From an uncultured Pseudogracilibacillus sp. (GTDB taxonomy: Bacteria; Bacillota; Bacilli; Bacillales; Amphibacillaceae), in the NCBI GenBank assembly GCA_937960785.1, contig CALGOZ010000128.1, forward strand, positions 1-64,000: a DNA stretch of 64,000 nt. The letters run 5' to 3'. Numbering within the stretch: position 1 is the stretch's first letter; each line of letters starts with the position of its first letter. The translations under genes were made by a program, and so were the position numbers. Under the pieces are notes generated by a model that worked only from the letters and a program-made list of their open reading frames with translations, made no database searches and was not told where the DNA came from. This document shows positions 55,548 to 64,000 of this stretch, piece by piece.

Positions 55548-56663
55548 ATGTTAGAATTCGATACTAGTATGGATCAACTAGCTACGATAAAAGTAATTGG
55601 AGTAGGCGGTGGCGGTAATAACGCAGTGAATCGAATGATTGAGCACGGTGTAGAAGGTGTAGAGTTTATTGCAGTGAACACCGACGCTCAAGCATTAAAT
55701 TTATCAAAAGCAGAAACGAAATTACAAATTGGTGAAAAATTAACTCGTGGACTTGGAGCTGGAGCAAATCCAGAAATCGGTAAAAAGGCAGCCGAAGAAA
55801 GTCGCGAACAAATTGAAGAAGTGTTAAAAGGTGCCGATATGGTCTTTGTTACAGCTGGTAAGGGTGGCGGAACGGGGACTGGAGCAGCACCTGTAATCGC
55901 CGAAATTGCAAAAGAAGTCGGTGCGCTCACCGTCGGCGTCGTCACTCGTCCGTTCTCCTTTGAAGGAATTCGTCGTCAAAGACAAGCAAAGGCCGGAATT
56001 GAATCATTAAAAGAATGTGTCGATACGTTGATTGTTATACCGAATGATCGACTGTTAGAAATAGTCGACAAAAACACACCAATGTTAGAAGCCTTCCGAG
56101 AAGCAGACAATGTGTTGCGTCAAGGTGTCCAAGGTATTTCGGACTTAATTGCAAAACCAGGGCTTATTAACGTCGACTTTGCCGATGTCAAGACGATTAT
56201 GTCTAATAAAGGATCTGCTCTTATGGGGATTGGAGTTGCTTCAGGGGAAAACCGTGCTGTTGAAGCTGCAAAAAAGGCAATCTCATCTCCTTTATTAGAA
56301 ACATCAATCGATGGGGCAAAAGGTGTGTTAATGAATATCTCAGGTGGCCCGAGCTTGAGTTTATTCGAAGTTCAAGAAGCAGCAGATTTAGTTACATCAG
56401 CAGCTGATGAAGACGTAAATGTCATTTTTGGTAACGTTATTAACGAAAATCTAAAAGACGAAGTAGTCGTTACCGTAATTGCAACTGGTTTTGACGATAC
56501 AAAAGAACGGCCGACAAAACGAGTAACTCCGTTGAAAAACGTAAATGAAACTGAAGAAGTTAGTGGAACTCGTCGCAAGGATGAGTCACCGGTTGATCCA
56601 TTTCACGATGAAGAAACGTTAGATATCCCGACGTTTTTAAGAAACCGTAATCGAAATCGTTAA
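55548..56663 (+). CDS. ftsZ: FtsZ, tubulin-like division GTPase
   Basis: A 371-residue GTPase that polymerises into the Z-ring. The tubulin signature is [18 protein letters not shown], with [16 protein letters not shown] near the start. The conserved C-terminal peptide [13 protein letters not shown] binds FtsA and SepF. The start at 55548 ([10 protein letters not shown]) follows TAGGAGG; the in-frame upstream start at 55527 overlaps that site. A large terminator follows. Confidence 0.98.
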   Translation: MLEFDTSMDQLATIKVIGVGGGGNNAVNRMIEHGVEGVEFIAVNTDAQALNLSKAETKLQIGEKLTRGLGAGANPEIGKKAAEESREQIEEVLKGADMVFVTAGKGGGTGTGAAPVIAEIAKEVGALTVGVVTRPFSFEGIRRQRQAKAGIESLKECVDTLIVIPNDRLLEIVDKNTPMLEAFREADNVLRQGVQGISDLIAKPGLINVDFADVKTIMSNKGSALMGIGVASGENRAVEAAKKAISSPLLETSIDGAKGVLMNISGGPSLSLFEVQEAADLVTSAADEDVNVIFGNVINENLKDEVVVTVIATGFDDTKERPTKRVTPLKNVNETEEVSGTRRKDESPVDPFHDEETLDIPTFLRNRNRNR

Positions 56664-56719
56664 TCTTAAGATGTGAAAATATCTATTAAATTATATTTGA
56701 AATAAAACAATTTAATAAG

Positions 56720-56798
56720 AATCGTCGAAGCTTTATATTCGTATTTGTTTGTAACTAAGAAACCAAACAAACGATATAGGGTTTCGACGATTTTTTTT
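56720..56798 (+). terminator. ftsZ terminator
   Basis: A long stem anchored by ATCGTCGAA (56721-56729) and TTCGACGAT (56783-56791), with further imperfect pairing inside and a T8 run. Confidence 0.85.
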
Positions 56799-56821
56799 AT
56801 TTTTAATATAAAGTCAAAAGC

Positions 56822-56887
56822 TGTCTAAAACGGATAAAGTTGTTTCAGTAAAAAACGACAACGTTTTTTTAAAAGATACGCTATAGT
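56822..56887 (+). promoter_or_regulatory. Candidate spoIIG promoter with 0A-like boxes
   Basis: TGTCTAA (56822-56828) and, on the opposite strand, TGTCGTT (56860-56854) resemble the Spo0A box TGTCGAA. TATAGT (56882-56887) is a possible -10. In B. subtilis this operon needs Spo0A~P. The match here is partial. Confidence 0.35.
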
Positions 56888-56923
56888 GCTTGGTACCATG
56901 ATTAATTCGGAGGGAAAATTTAT

Positions 56924-57847
56924 GTGACGATTTATTTAGACTTTCTGTTGCTGTTTACCTTTTTATGTAATGGAGCAATTTTATACCTCGTAATTTACGT
57001 AATGAAACAAAAGCGTCCTATACGTTATTTGTTTTTTGGAACTATATTAGCGACAATTTATGTACCTATTATTATTTACTTTCCTAACTCATTTTTAAAT
57101 ACAGTTATTGGAAAAATGATTTATTCTATCGTAATTATTTTAGTAACGATAGGGCGTACGTCTTTATCACGTTTACTGAAAACAATTATTACCTTTTACG
57201 TCATCTCCTTTGTTACCGGTGGATTTTTATTAAGTATTCATTATATGATCGCACAATCTAAGAAAACCTTTTTTGACACATTGTTACTGTATACGCGAAA
57301 TATTTACGGTGATGAAATTAGTTTATTGCTTCTAGTTTTAGGTTTTCCATTCATTCTTTGGCTTATTAAAATTTGGTCAGATAAATTTATTTTAGATTCT
57401 TTTAAAGTAAAACAAAGCTACAAAGTAAAAGTGTTCTGGAACGATTGTTTATATGAGGCGGAAGCCTTTTTAGATAGTGGAAATGAATTAGTCGATCCTT
57501 TAACGAATCGACCGGTCATTATTTGTGATTCAACCTTTATGAGAAATTTTTTTCACGAAGAAGATTGGCGTCAAATAGAAAAGGCGATTATTGAGCGGAA
57601 TATAACAATAATTCCTCAACCGTTTATTAAATCCTTTCATACTATCCCTTATACGACGGTAGCAGGAGAAGACCAATTGCTTGCGATTAAACCGGACAAA
57701 CTTGAAATTATTACAGATCAGTTTCGTATATGTACGAAACGAGTTTTTATCGGAATTCAATTAGGAAGATTAGCAATAGGTGAATACCATTGCTTATTAC
57801 ATCCTCAGATCGTGACGTTAGAAAAAGTAGAATCTGTTCTTTCTTAA
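56924..57847 (+). CDS. spoIIGA: SpoIIGA, pro-SigmaE processing protease
   Basis: A 307-residue aspartic protease with five N-terminal membrane helices (about 1-150) and a soluble C-terminal domain. The catalytic motif is ayrmed as AFLDSGNELVDPLTNRPV (Asp-Ser-Gly). It cleaves pro-SigmaE in the mother cell when activated by SpoIIR from the forespore; spoIIR is not nearby. GTG start after GGAGGG. First gene of spoIIGA-sigE. Confidence 0.94.
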   Translation: MTIYLDFLLLFTFLCNGAILYLVIYVMKQKRPIRYLFFGTILATIYVPIIIYFPNSFLNTVIGKMIYSIVIILVTIGRTSLSRLLKTIITFYVISFVTGGFLLSIHYMIAQSKKTFFDTLLLYTRNIYGDEISLLLLVLGFPFILWLIKIWSDKFILDSFKVKQSYKVKVFWNDCLYEAEAFLDSGNELVDPLTNRPVIICDSTFMRNFFHEEDWRQIEKAIIERNITIIPQPFIKSFHTIPYTTVAGEDQLLAIKPDKLEIITDQFRICTKRVFIGIQLGRLAIGEYHCLLHPQIVTLEKVESVLS

Positions 57848-57890
57848 TTAGATATCATTCAAAGGAATAATTTAAAAAGGAGAATGTATC

Positions 57891-58598
57891 GTGAATAAAC
57901 TTCGTCAACTTGTCTATAAGTTAATGCGTAAATTAGGGTTAAAAAAAGATGCCGTTTATTATATCGGGAGCAAAACTGCTTTACCAGCTCCTTTAGATGA
58001 AGAAGAAGAGAAGCGTCTCGTTAACTTGTTACCTTCTGGAGATAAGGAAGCACGAGCAACATTGATCGAGCACAATTTGAGGCTTGTCGTTTATATTGCA
58101 AGAAAGTTTGAAAATACCGGTATTCATATCGAAGATTTAATTAGTATCGGCTCAATAGGGTTAATTAAAGCGGTAAATACGTTCAATCCCGAGAAAAAAA
58201 TTAAATTAGCAACGTATGCTTCACGTTGTATTGAAAATGAAATATTAATGTATTTACGTAAGACGAGTCGTGAGAAGGCTGAAGTATCGTTAGACGAACC
58301 ATTAAATATCGATTGGGATGGTAACGAACTCCTTTTATCCGATGTTCTTGGCACGGATGAAGATATTATTACCCGAGATTTGGATTTAAAGGTCGATAAA
58401 CAGTTACTTTTAGAAGCATTATCAACTTTAAAAGGTCGCGAGAAAAAAATAATGGAACTTCGCTTCGGCTTAGTCGGGGAAGAAGGGAAGACTCAAAAAG
58501 ATGTTGCAGAACTATTAGGAATCTCGCAGTCGTATATTTCCCGTCTAGAAAAAAAGATACTCCGACATTTACAAAAGGAATTTGAAAAAATGGTATAA
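57891..58598 (+). CDS. sigE: SigmaE, mother-cell sporulation sigma factor (pro-form)
   Basis: A 235-residue SigmaE precursor. The N-terminal pro-sequence (about 1-23, [20 protein letters not shown]) is amphipathic and is removed near VYYIGSK by SpoIIGA. Sigma region 2 contains [17 protein letters not shown] and [17 protein letters not shown]; region 4 ends with [18 protein letters not shown] start behind AAAAGGAGA. Co-transcribed with spoIIGA. Confidence 0.97.
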   Translation: MNKLRQLVYKLMRKLGLKKDAVYYIGSKTALPAPLDEEEEKRLVNLLPSGDKEARATLIEHNLRLVVYIARKFENTGIHIEDLISIGSIGLIKAVNTFNPEKKIKLATYASRCIENEILMYLRKTSREKAEVSLDEPLNIDWDGNELLLSDVLGTDEDIITRDLDLKVDKQLLLEALSTLKGREKKIMELRFGLVGEEGKTQKDVAELLGISQSYISRLEKKILRHLQKEFEKMV

Positions 58599-58663
58599 CT
58601 AAATAGGCATATGACGTATATGCAAAGGGAATTTATACATCCATTTTGTGGCAACAAATCTGT

Positions 58664-58693
58664 GCATAAAACAAAATCCTTCCGGAAATACTT
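58664..58693 (+). promoter_or_regulatory. sigG promoter (SigmaF/SigmaG type)
   Basis: GCATA (58664-58668), 15-base spacer, GGAAATACTT (58684-58693) fits the SigmaF pattern GYWTA / GGNRANAMTW at every position. B. subtilis spoIIIG is also transcribed by SigmaF. Confidence 0.75.
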
Positions 58694-58727
58694 ACACGTG
58701 AAGTATGACATCTTAGGAGGGGTAAAT

Positions 58728-59513
58728 TTGATCAAAACAAAGGTTGACCTTTGCGGTGTAGATACGTCAAAATTGCCAGTGTTGAAAAATGAGGAGATGC
58801 GAGTACTCTTCAAAAAAATAGTTCGAAACGAAGATGTACAGACATCCCGAGAAAAACTAGTCAATGGTAATTTACGATTAGTCTTAAGTGTCATTCAACG
58901 TTTTAATCATCGGGGTGAAAATGCCGATGATTTGTTTCAAGTCGGATGCATTGGATTAATGAAATCAATCGATAACTTCGATTTAAAACATAATGTACGT
59001 TTTTCAACTTATGCGGTACCGATGATTATTGGTGAAATAAAAAGATATTTGCGAGATAATAATCCAATTCGTGTTTCAAGATCCTTACGTGATACAGCCT
59101 ACAAAGCATTACGCGTCCGTGAAAAGTTAATTAATAAAACGCAAAAAGAGCCAACACCAAAGGAAATTGCAGAAGAAATGGGAATACCTCAAGAAGATGT
59201 TGTTTATGCGATCGATGCAATCCAAGATCCAGTCTCTTTATTTGAACCTATTTATCAGGATGGTGGAGAACCGATTTATGTCCTTGATCAAGTAAGTGAT
59301 GAGAAAATAACCGATGAAAGTTGGGACGATTACCTCTCATTAAAAGAAGGAATGTATCAATTAAATCCCCGGGAGAAATTAATTTTAAAAAAGCGGTTTT
59401 ATCAAGGTAAAACTCAAATGGAAGTTGCTGAAGAAATTGGTATTTCCCAAGCGCAAGTGTCGCGCTTAGAAAAAGCAGCAATTGAACAAATGAGTAATGA
59501 TATGTTTACATAA
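58728..59513 (+). CDS. sigG: SigmaG, forespore sporulation sigma factor
   Basis: A 261-residue sigma factor controlling late forespore genes. The N-terminal CGVDTSKLPVLKNEEMR is the SigmaG signature. Region 2 has DLFQVGCIGLMKSIDNFDL, region 3 NNPIRVSRSLRDTAYKAL, and region 4 QMEVAEEIGISQAQVSRLEK. A TTG at 58728 follows TAGGAGGGG; the longer frame back to 58611 would swallow the promoter and is rejected. Downstream of sigE as in B. subtilis. Confidence 0.96.
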   Translation: MIKTKVDLCGVDTSKLPVLKNEEMRVLFKKIVRNEDVQTSREKLVNGNLRLVLSVIQRFNHRGENADDLFQVGCIGLMKSIDNFDLKHNVRFSTYAVPMIIGEIKRYLRDNNPIRVSRSLRDTAYKALRVREKLINKTQKEPTPKEIAEEMGIPQEDVVYAIDAIQDPVSLFEPIYQDGGEPIYVLDQVSDEKITDESWDDYLSLKEGMYQLNPREKLILKKRFYQGKTQMEVAEEIGISQAQVSRLEKAAIEQMSNDMFT

Positions 59514-59558
59514 AGAAAAAATGTGTAAACGATTTGTCTTTATAGTATTACTATTCAA

Positions 59559-59598
59559 GCCTTAATGTTCAGATATTTCTGAATATTAAGGCCCCTTT
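59559..59598 (+). terminator. sigG hairpin terminator
   Basis: GCCTTAATGTTCAG / CTGAATATTAAGGC stem (59559-59592), one mismatch, with a weak C/T-rich tail. Confidence 0.65.
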
Positions 59599-59668
59599 AA
59601 TTTTCCAATGAATAATCGTTAAATTTAAAGTTTCTACATATGTATACAATAAGGGTGGTGTCATAAAA

Positions 59669-59950
59669 GTGATTACATTATCTGAACTGCAAATTAAAGA
59701 AGTAGTCATCTTAGAGACGGGCCGTAGAGTCGGCTTTATTCAAGATTTTGAAATTGATGAAAAGTCAGGGCGTATAACAGCCTTTGTCGTTGCTACGAGA
59801 CAGATACGAGGCAACTTATTTAATCGTATAAGCGAGACGATTGTTCCTTGGGAGCAAATCGTAACAATCGGTGATGATTTTATATTAATTCATGATGAAG
59901 TTTCCCAAACCTCTATGGAAAAGAAAGAAAAATCGAAAGAGAAAGAATGA
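59669..59950 (+). CDS. ylmC: YlmC/YmxH-family sporulation protein (PRC-barrel)
   Basis: A 93-residue PRC-barrel-like protein: ITLSELQIKEVVILETGRRVG, then DFEIDEKSGRITAFVV. Members are induced in sporulation; the role is not settled. GTG start after AGGGTGGTG. It is followed by ylmE with about 70 bases between, where ylmD would normally lie. Confidence 0.9.
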   Translation: MITLSELQIKEVVILETGRRVGFIQDFEIDEKSGRITAFVVATRQIRGNLFNRISETIVPWEQIVTIGDDFILIHDEVSQTSMEKKEKSKEKE

Positions 59951-60020
59951 CGAAATAAAAAAATATGTTAAAATGTATAGAAGAAGATTAATCGTAGTCG
60001 AATAGGGGAGATTGTTGTAG

Positions 60021-60692
60021 ATGAGTATTCAAGACAATTTAGCAACACTGAAAGACAGAATCGAGAAAGCTTGTGAAAGGGTAGACCGGGACCCTGAAGA
60101 GATTACAATAATCGGTGTGACAAAATATGTATCAAACGAACGGGCAAAAGAATTACTTGAGGCTGGGATTGTCGATATCGGTGAAAATCGTACCGAAGAA
60201 ATGTTAGAAAAATATGACGCGATTGGTGATGATGCGAATTGGCATTTTATCGGAACGTTGCAATCCCGGAAAGTAAGGGATATAATTGGTAAAGTCAAGA
60301 TGATTCATTCATTAGAAAGGGAATCGGTAGCAAGACAAATTAACAATCGATCCGATGAAGTAATTCCTTGCTTCGTACAAGTAAATGTAAGCGGTGAAGA
60401 AACGAAGCACGGACTAACCCCTGATGAAGTAGAAGACTTTATCCAAACGTTAGCACCTTATGAAAAGGTGAAAGTCGTCGGATTGATGACGATGGCCCCA
60501 CATACAGATGATGAGGAAGAAATCCGAGATGTTTTCCGCCAGTTGCGGACACTTCGTGATGATATTAAGGAGAAAGGCTATCTTCACGCACCGTGCGATT
60601 ATTTATCGATGGGGATGAGCAATGACTTTGAAATTGCAATTGAAGAAGGAGCAACCCACCTACGGATCGGTTCCATCTTAGTAGGCTCCTAA
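60021..60692 (+). CDS. ylmE: YlmE, PLP-homeostasis protein (YggS family)
   Basis: A 223-residue PLP-binding TIM-barrel protein without known catalysis that keeps free pyridoxal phosphate balanced. The PLP Lys is in IIGVTKYVSNERAKELL, and the family signature is LSMGMSNDFEIAIEEGATHLRIGSILVG. Immediate partner of sepF, a link conserved in bacilli. The neighbour ylmD is missing. Confidence 0.95.
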   Translation: MSIQDNLATLKDRIEKACERVDRDPEEITIIGVTKYVSNERAKELLEAGIVDIGENRTEEMLEKYDAIGDDANWHFIGTLQSRKVRDIIGKVKMIHSLERESVARQINNRSDEVIPCFVQVNVSGEETKHGLTPDEVEDFIQTLAPYEKVKVVGLMTMAPHTDDEEEIRDVFRQLRTLRDDIKEKGYLHAPCDYLSMGMSNDFEIAIEEGATHLRIGSILVGS

Positions 60693-60719
60693 CCTTTATA
60701 TAATAAAGAGGTGAGCGTA

Positions 60720-61142
60720 ATGAGCTTTAGAGAAAAATTAAAAAATTTTTTCAACACCGAGGAGGAATACGAATACGTTGAGGAAGTAGATGTAGAAGAG
60801 TCTAATGTTCCGGGCTTATCTCAACGTAATCAGCAGCCAAATGTCGTTAATTTAACAAAGATTGAAACATCAACAGCAAAAGTAACGTTGTATGAACCAC
60901 GGTCTTATCATGAAGTACAAGAGATTGCAGATAACCTTTTGAATAAACGTTCCGTCGTTATTAATTTACACCAAGTCGACCGTCAGCAGGCAAAACGAAT
61001 CGTCGATTTTTTAAGTGGCACTGTATATGCAATTAAAGGTGACATTCAGAAGTTGGGACTCTCAACTTTTTTATGCACACCAGAAAATGTTGAAGTAACT
61101 GGGGAGATATCTGTAGATACGTTCGATGAAGATGAGTTTTAA
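60720..61142 (+). CDS. sepF: SepF, Z-ring-associated protein
   Basis: A 140-residue protein with an N-terminal amphipathic membrane helix ([12 protein letters not shown]), an acidic linker and a C-terminal domain (about 55-135, [21 protein letters not shown]). It arranges FtsZ filaments and acts alongside FtsA. The start at 60720 follows GAGGTGA; an in-frame GTG at 60711 lies in that site. Confidence 0.95.
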   Translation: MSFREKLKNFFNTEEEYEYVEEVDVEESNVPGLSQRNQQPNVVNLTKIETSTAKVTLYEPRSYHEVQEIADNLLNKRSVVINLHQVDRQQAKRIVDFLSGTVYAIKGDIQKLGLSTFLCTPENVEVTGEISVDTFDEDEF

Positions 61143-61158
61143 AAGGTGGTAAATAAAG

Positions 61159-61440
61159 ATGCAATTAATTTTAGGTTTATTGTTGCAACTAATTTATATT
61201 TATGGATACTTAATCATTATTTATATTTTAATGTCATGGTTTCCGGGAGCGCGGGAGTCTCAGTTTGGTTATTTTTTAGGGAGAATTGTTGAACCTTTTC
61301 TTGAGCCGTTTCGTCGGATTATTCCGCCGATCGGTGGAATGATTGATATTTCTCCAATCGTTGCTCTTTTAGTTTTACGTTTTTTAGTTCCACGTGGATT
61401 AATTGAAATTTTTTCAATGCTTGAAAGCTTTTTAGGGTGA
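61159..61440 (+). CDS. ylmG: YlmG, YggT-family membrane protein
   Basis: A 93-residue protein with two membrane helices (about 4-26 and 64-82) and the family segment [26 protein letters not shown]. YggT proteins affect membrane or nucleoid organisation; the exact role is unknown. AAAGGTGG precedes the ATG. Five bases before ylmH. Confidence 0.93.
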   Translation: MQLILGLLLQLIYIYGYLIIIYILMSWFPGARESQFGYFLGRIVEPFLEPFRRIIPPIGGMIDISPIVALLVLRFLVPRGLIEIFSMLESFLG

Positions 61441-61444
61441 TAAA

Positions 61445-62221
61445 GTGCCAATTTACCAACACTTTCGTGAAAATGAACATCCTTTTATCGATCGAGTCCT
61501 CGATTGGAAGGTTCAAGTAGAAAACCAATTTATCATCTATGTAACAGAGTTTTTAAATCCACGGGAACGCGAGATAGTACGTTATGTAATCGGTGAACAA
61601 AATGCTGAAATAGACGTTTCTTTTTTCGGTGGTGTCGACAAAGCGGAACGACAACGAGCAGTGATTGCACCGTACTTTATTCCGATTGAAACTGAACATT
61701 TTGAATTAGTCGGCCTTGAAGCGACTTATCCGAGTAAATTTATAACATTAACCCATCGCGATGTGCTCGGTGCATTCACGTCGTTAGGAATCGATCGCAA
61801 AATGGTTGGTGATATTTTTGTACATCCGGATCGCATACATCTCATAACGACGGAAACGTTCAAAGATTACATTGTACAACAGTTAACGAATATAAAAAGT
61901 ACATCTGTGTCTTTCCATGAGCTTCCATTATCTTCGATAGAGAAAATCGAAGCACAATGGAAAAAGCAAAATTACACTGTTAGTTCGTTACGTCTCGACG
62001 TCGTTGTGCGAACGGTTTATCATTTATCGCGAAAAAATGCTAGTCGTTTAATCGAAGCAGAGCGAGTACATTTAAATTACCGACTCGAGACAAATCCTGC
62101 GACAACTTTAGAAATAGGTGACTTGCTTTCCGTCCGAGGTTATGGTCGTTGTAAACTGATTGATCATAGAGGAAAGACGAGAAAAGATAAAATAAGACTT
62201 TTAGTAGCTCATTTAACGTAA
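61445..62221 (+). CDS. ylmH: YlmH, S4-domain RNA-binding protein
   Basis: A 258-residue protein with an N-terminal RNA-binding region and a C-terminal S4 domain (about 182-240, LDVVVRTVYHLSRKNASRLIEAERV). B. subtilis YlmH is a ribosome-associated rescue factor for stalled peptidyl-tRNA in the 50S. GTG start follows GGGTGAT. Between ylmG and divIVA as expected. Confidence 0.93.
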   Translation: MPIYQHFRENEHPFIDRVLDWKVQVENQFIIYVTEFLNPREREIVRYVIGEQNAEIDVSFFGGVDKAERQRAVIAPYFIPIETEHFELVGLEATYPSKFITLTHRDVLGAFTSLGIDRKMVGDIFVHPDRIHLITTETFKDYIVQQLTNIKSTSVSFHELPLSSIEKIEAQWKKQNYTVSSLRLDVVVRTVYHLSRKNASRLIEAERVHLNYRLETNPATTLEIGDLLSVRGYGRCKLIDHRGKTRKDKIRLLVAHLT

Positions 62222-62308
62222 ATAAAGTAGAAAATTATCAAAAAATCATATATGATAATACATAATTAAGATGCGATAACGGTTCAAACTGTTCAGGGGG
62301 TGTTTTTT

Positions 62309-62815
62309 GTGGCGCTGTCACCATTAGATATCCATAATAAAGAGTTTAGTCGAGGCTTTCGTGGATATAATGAAGATGAGGTTAACGATTTTTTAGATCA
62401 AATTATTAAGGATTATGAGCTCGTCCTAAGGGAAAATAAACAGATGAAACAAGAAATTGAGGAATTAAACGAACGAATAGAACATTTCGGTAATATTGAA
62501 GATTCGTTAAACAAATCCCTCATCATTGCTCAAGAAACGGCGGACGAATTGAAAGCAAATGCGCAAAAAGAAGCGAAGTTAATTATTAAAGAAGCAGAAA
62601 AAAATGCAGATCGAATTATAAACGAAGCCTTAGCCGAATCGAGAAAAATTTCAATCGCAGCTGAGGACGTTCGAAAGCAGACGAAAGTCTTTAGAACTCG
62701 ATTGAAAATGTTAATCGAAGCTCAGCTTGATATGATCAATAGTAACGATTGGGAAGACTTTCTTCAAATGATGAATGAAGCAGATATCGGCGATGAAGAA
62801 GTTGAAGTTGAATAA
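62309..62815 (+). CDS. divIVA: DivIVA, polar/septal curvature-sensing protein
   Basis: A 168-residue coiled-coil protein. The N-terminal lipid-binding domain contains SPLDIHNKEFSRGFRGYNEDEVNDFLDQII, and a long coiled coil runs from about 30 to 150. It marks poles and septa, controlling Min and sporulation chromosome placement. The GTG at 62309 follows GGGGGTG; the earlier GTG at 62300 is within that site. Confidence 0.95.
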   Translation: MALSPLDIHNKEFSRGFRGYNEDEVNDFLDQIIKDYELVLRENKQMKQEIEELNERIEHFGNIEDSLNKSLIIAQETADELKANAQKEAKLIIKEAEKNADRIINEALAESRKISIAAEDVRKQTKVFRTRLKMLIEAQLDMINSNDWEDFLQMMNEADIGDEEVEVE

Positions 62816-62827
62816 ATATTAATTTAT

Positions 62828-62856
62828 TTAAGTATGTATAAATTATATGCTATAAT
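62828..62856 (+). promoter_or_regulatory. ileS promoter
   Basis: TTAAGT (62828-62833), 17-base spacer, TATAAT (62851-62856) with an extended -10 (TGCTATAAT). It precedes the T-box leader. Confidence 0.6.
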
Positions 62857-62879
62857 AAAGTAACGTTACATATAAAGAA

Positions 62880-63115
62880 ATGCAAAGAAGGAAAGAGTAT
62901 AAAAGAAACGAAACCATAAAAGCGAGTTAGGAACTGGTGGGAGCCTAATATGGTTCTTCTTTTAGAAAATCATTCCGGAGCAGCCGTTTGAACGAATAGT
63001 AGAACAGGACGGGTTATTCACGTTATGAATAGTTAAGTGAATGTTTGTAGAAGACATTTATAAGGGTGGTACCGCGGGAGTCCTCGTCCCTTTAGGGATT
63101 TAGAGGATTTTTTTA
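62880..63115 (+). promoter_or_regulatory. T-box riboswitch for ileS
   Basis: The T-box core AGGGTGGTACCGCGG is at 63063-63077. Upstream is stem I with the AGTA-type turn near 62896 and GGTGGGAGCC in the distal part. The specifier is probably ATC at 62969-62971 (isoleucine), followed by A. A terminator stem with T-run lies at about 63081-63115. Uncharged tRNA-Ile would bind and prevent termination, so ileS rises when isoleucine is short. Confidence 0.9.
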
Positions 63116-63197
63116 TTTTATTATTTCCATTTTTTTAAATAAAACGATACACTTAAAAATCAGAAAGATGGCACAATTTAAAGGAGGATTTATGTCT

Positions 63198-64000
63198 ATG
63201 GTATATAAGGAAACACTATTAATGCCGAAAACAAAATTCCCAATGCGGGGTAATTTACCGAATAAAGAACCAATTCGCCGCGAACAATGGGATGAAACGA
63301 AATTATATGAAAAAATGCAAGAACGAACGAAAGGTAGACCGTTATTTATTTTGCATGACGGACCTCCGTATGCGAATGGAGACTTACATATCGGACATGC
63401 CTTGAACCAAATTTTAAAAGACTTCATCGTTCGTTATAAGTCGATGGCGGGATTTCATGCACCATATGTTCCTGGTTGGGATACGCACGGTCTCCCTATT
63501 GAAACAGCATTAATTAATAAGAAAAAAATTGATCGTAAAGACGTTAGCATCGCAGAGTTTAGACAAATGTGTGCTGACTATGCGATGGAACAGTTAGATC
63601 GCCAGCGGGAACAATTTAAACAACTTGGTGCAATCGGTGAATGGGATAATCCTTACATTACATTAACTAAGGAATATGAAGCTGCTCAAATTAAAGTTTT
63701 CGGTGAAATGGCAAGAAAAGGTTATATTTACAAAGGATATAAACCGGTCTATTGGTCACCTTCTTCTGAATCAGCCTTAGCAGAAGCGGAAATTGAATAT
63801 AAAGACAAACGTTCACCATCGATTTACGTCGCTTATGAGGTGACAGATGGAAAAGGCGTTTTAGAAAATGGTACAAAAATTATTATTTGGACGACGACAC
63901 CATGGACCATTCCAGCTAGTTTAGGAATTACGTTACATCCAGACCTTCAATATGATGTCGTCAAGGTCGGTGATGAGTCGTACGTCGTTGCCCATGACTT
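63198..64000 (+). CDS. ileS: Isoleucyl-tRNA synthetase, N-terminal part
   Basis: The first 267 codons of a class I synthetase; the gene continues past the window end. The N-terminus [20 protein letters not shown] matches Bacillus IleS, and the ATP-binding HIGH motif is in [17 protein letters not shown]. The CP1 editing region begins near the end ([17 protein letters not shown]). AAGGAGG lies upstream. I prefer the ATG at 63198 by comparison with relatives; the ATG at 63192 is in frame and closer to that site. It charges tRNA-Ile and is controlled by the T-box. Confidence 0.96.
   Translation, partial: MVYKETLLMPKTKFPMRGNLPNKEPIRREQWDETKLYEKMQERTKGRPLFILHDGPPYANGDLHIGHALNQILKDFIVRYKSMAGFHAPYVPGWDTHGLPIETALINKKKIDRKDVSIAEFRQMCADYAMEQLDRQREQFKQLGAIGEWDNPYITLTKEYEAAQIKVFGEMARKGYIYKGYKPVYWSPSSESALAEAEIEYKDKRSPSIYVAYEVTDGKGVLENGTKIIIWTTTPWTIPASLGITLHPDLQYDVVKVGDESYVVAHD

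Noticed and set aside
58611..58727. N-terminal extension of SigmaG
   Set aside because: It covers the SigmaF promoter and has no homology to SigmaG; the TTG at 58728 fits the family.

Overview
The window is a chromosomal core segment from a low-GC, aerobic, endospore-forming member of the Bacillaceae. The evidence is the Bacillus-type gene order (yktC/yla block, ftsW-pyc, ctaA-ctaG, the ylb block, the dcw cell-wall cluster, spoIIGA-sigE-sigG, ylmC-divIVA-ileS), the sporulation genes (spoVD, spoVE, spoIIGA, sigE, sigG, ylbJ, ylaJ, ylmC), bacillithiol synthesis (bshC) and a DAP-type MurE. A caa3 oxidase operon implies aerobic respiration. The genus cannot be fixed from sequence alone.

Layout. 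(1) 1-4800 is accessory: a hairpin-forming 52-bp tandem repeat, a palindrome that recurs at 13.1 kb, an XRE repressor with a small membrane protein, a broken holin-accessory gene followed by an intact phage-type holin, a MaoC-like protein, rpsD on the minus strand with its own promoter and leader, and a small membrane protein. (2) 3953-7505 holds two DegU-like response regulators with altered receiver pockets on either side of a GAF/GGDEF protein, with no histidine kinase nearby. (3) 7.6-15.2 kb carries thiol peroxidase, YtxK, a universal stress protein, a nitronate monooxygenase-like enzyme, an inositol monophosphatase, and a reduced yla block. (4) 15.4-27.4 kb carries ftsW-pyc, an RluA-type pseudouridine synthase, ctaA, and ctaCDEF plus ctaG; ctaB is absent from its usual place. 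(5) 27.6-40.6 kb is the ylb block (yugN, ylbC, ricF, ylbG, rsmD, coaD, ylbJ, ylbL, tmcAL, yceD, rpmF), then a crotonase, ylbP, panE, a DUF3397 protein and bshC. (6) 40.8-56.7 kb is the dcw cluster mraZ-rsmH-ftsL-pbpB-spoVD-murE-murF-mraY-murD-spoVE-divIB-ftsA-ftsZ, with murF included but murG and murB missing. (7) 56.9-64 kb is spoIIGA-sigE-sigG, ylmC, ylmE-sepF-ylmG-ylmH-divIVA, and an ileS T-box leader followed by the start of ileS, which runs off the window.

How the genes work together. The dcw cluster makes lipid-linked peptidoglycan precursor (murE, murF, mraY, murD), polymerises and crosslinks it (SEDS protein plus class B PBPs), and builds the division ring (FtsZ, FtsA, SepF, DivIB, FtsL, DivIVA). 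SpoIIGA activates pro-SigmaE in the mother cell, and SigmaG acts in the forespore from a SigmaF-type promoter. CtaA and CtaC-G assemble the heme-copper oxidase. No clearly new multi-gene system stands out. The most unusual items are the atypical response-regulator/diguanylate-cyclase trio, the structured tandem repeat, transposon-end relics, and the conserved clusters that lack expected members.
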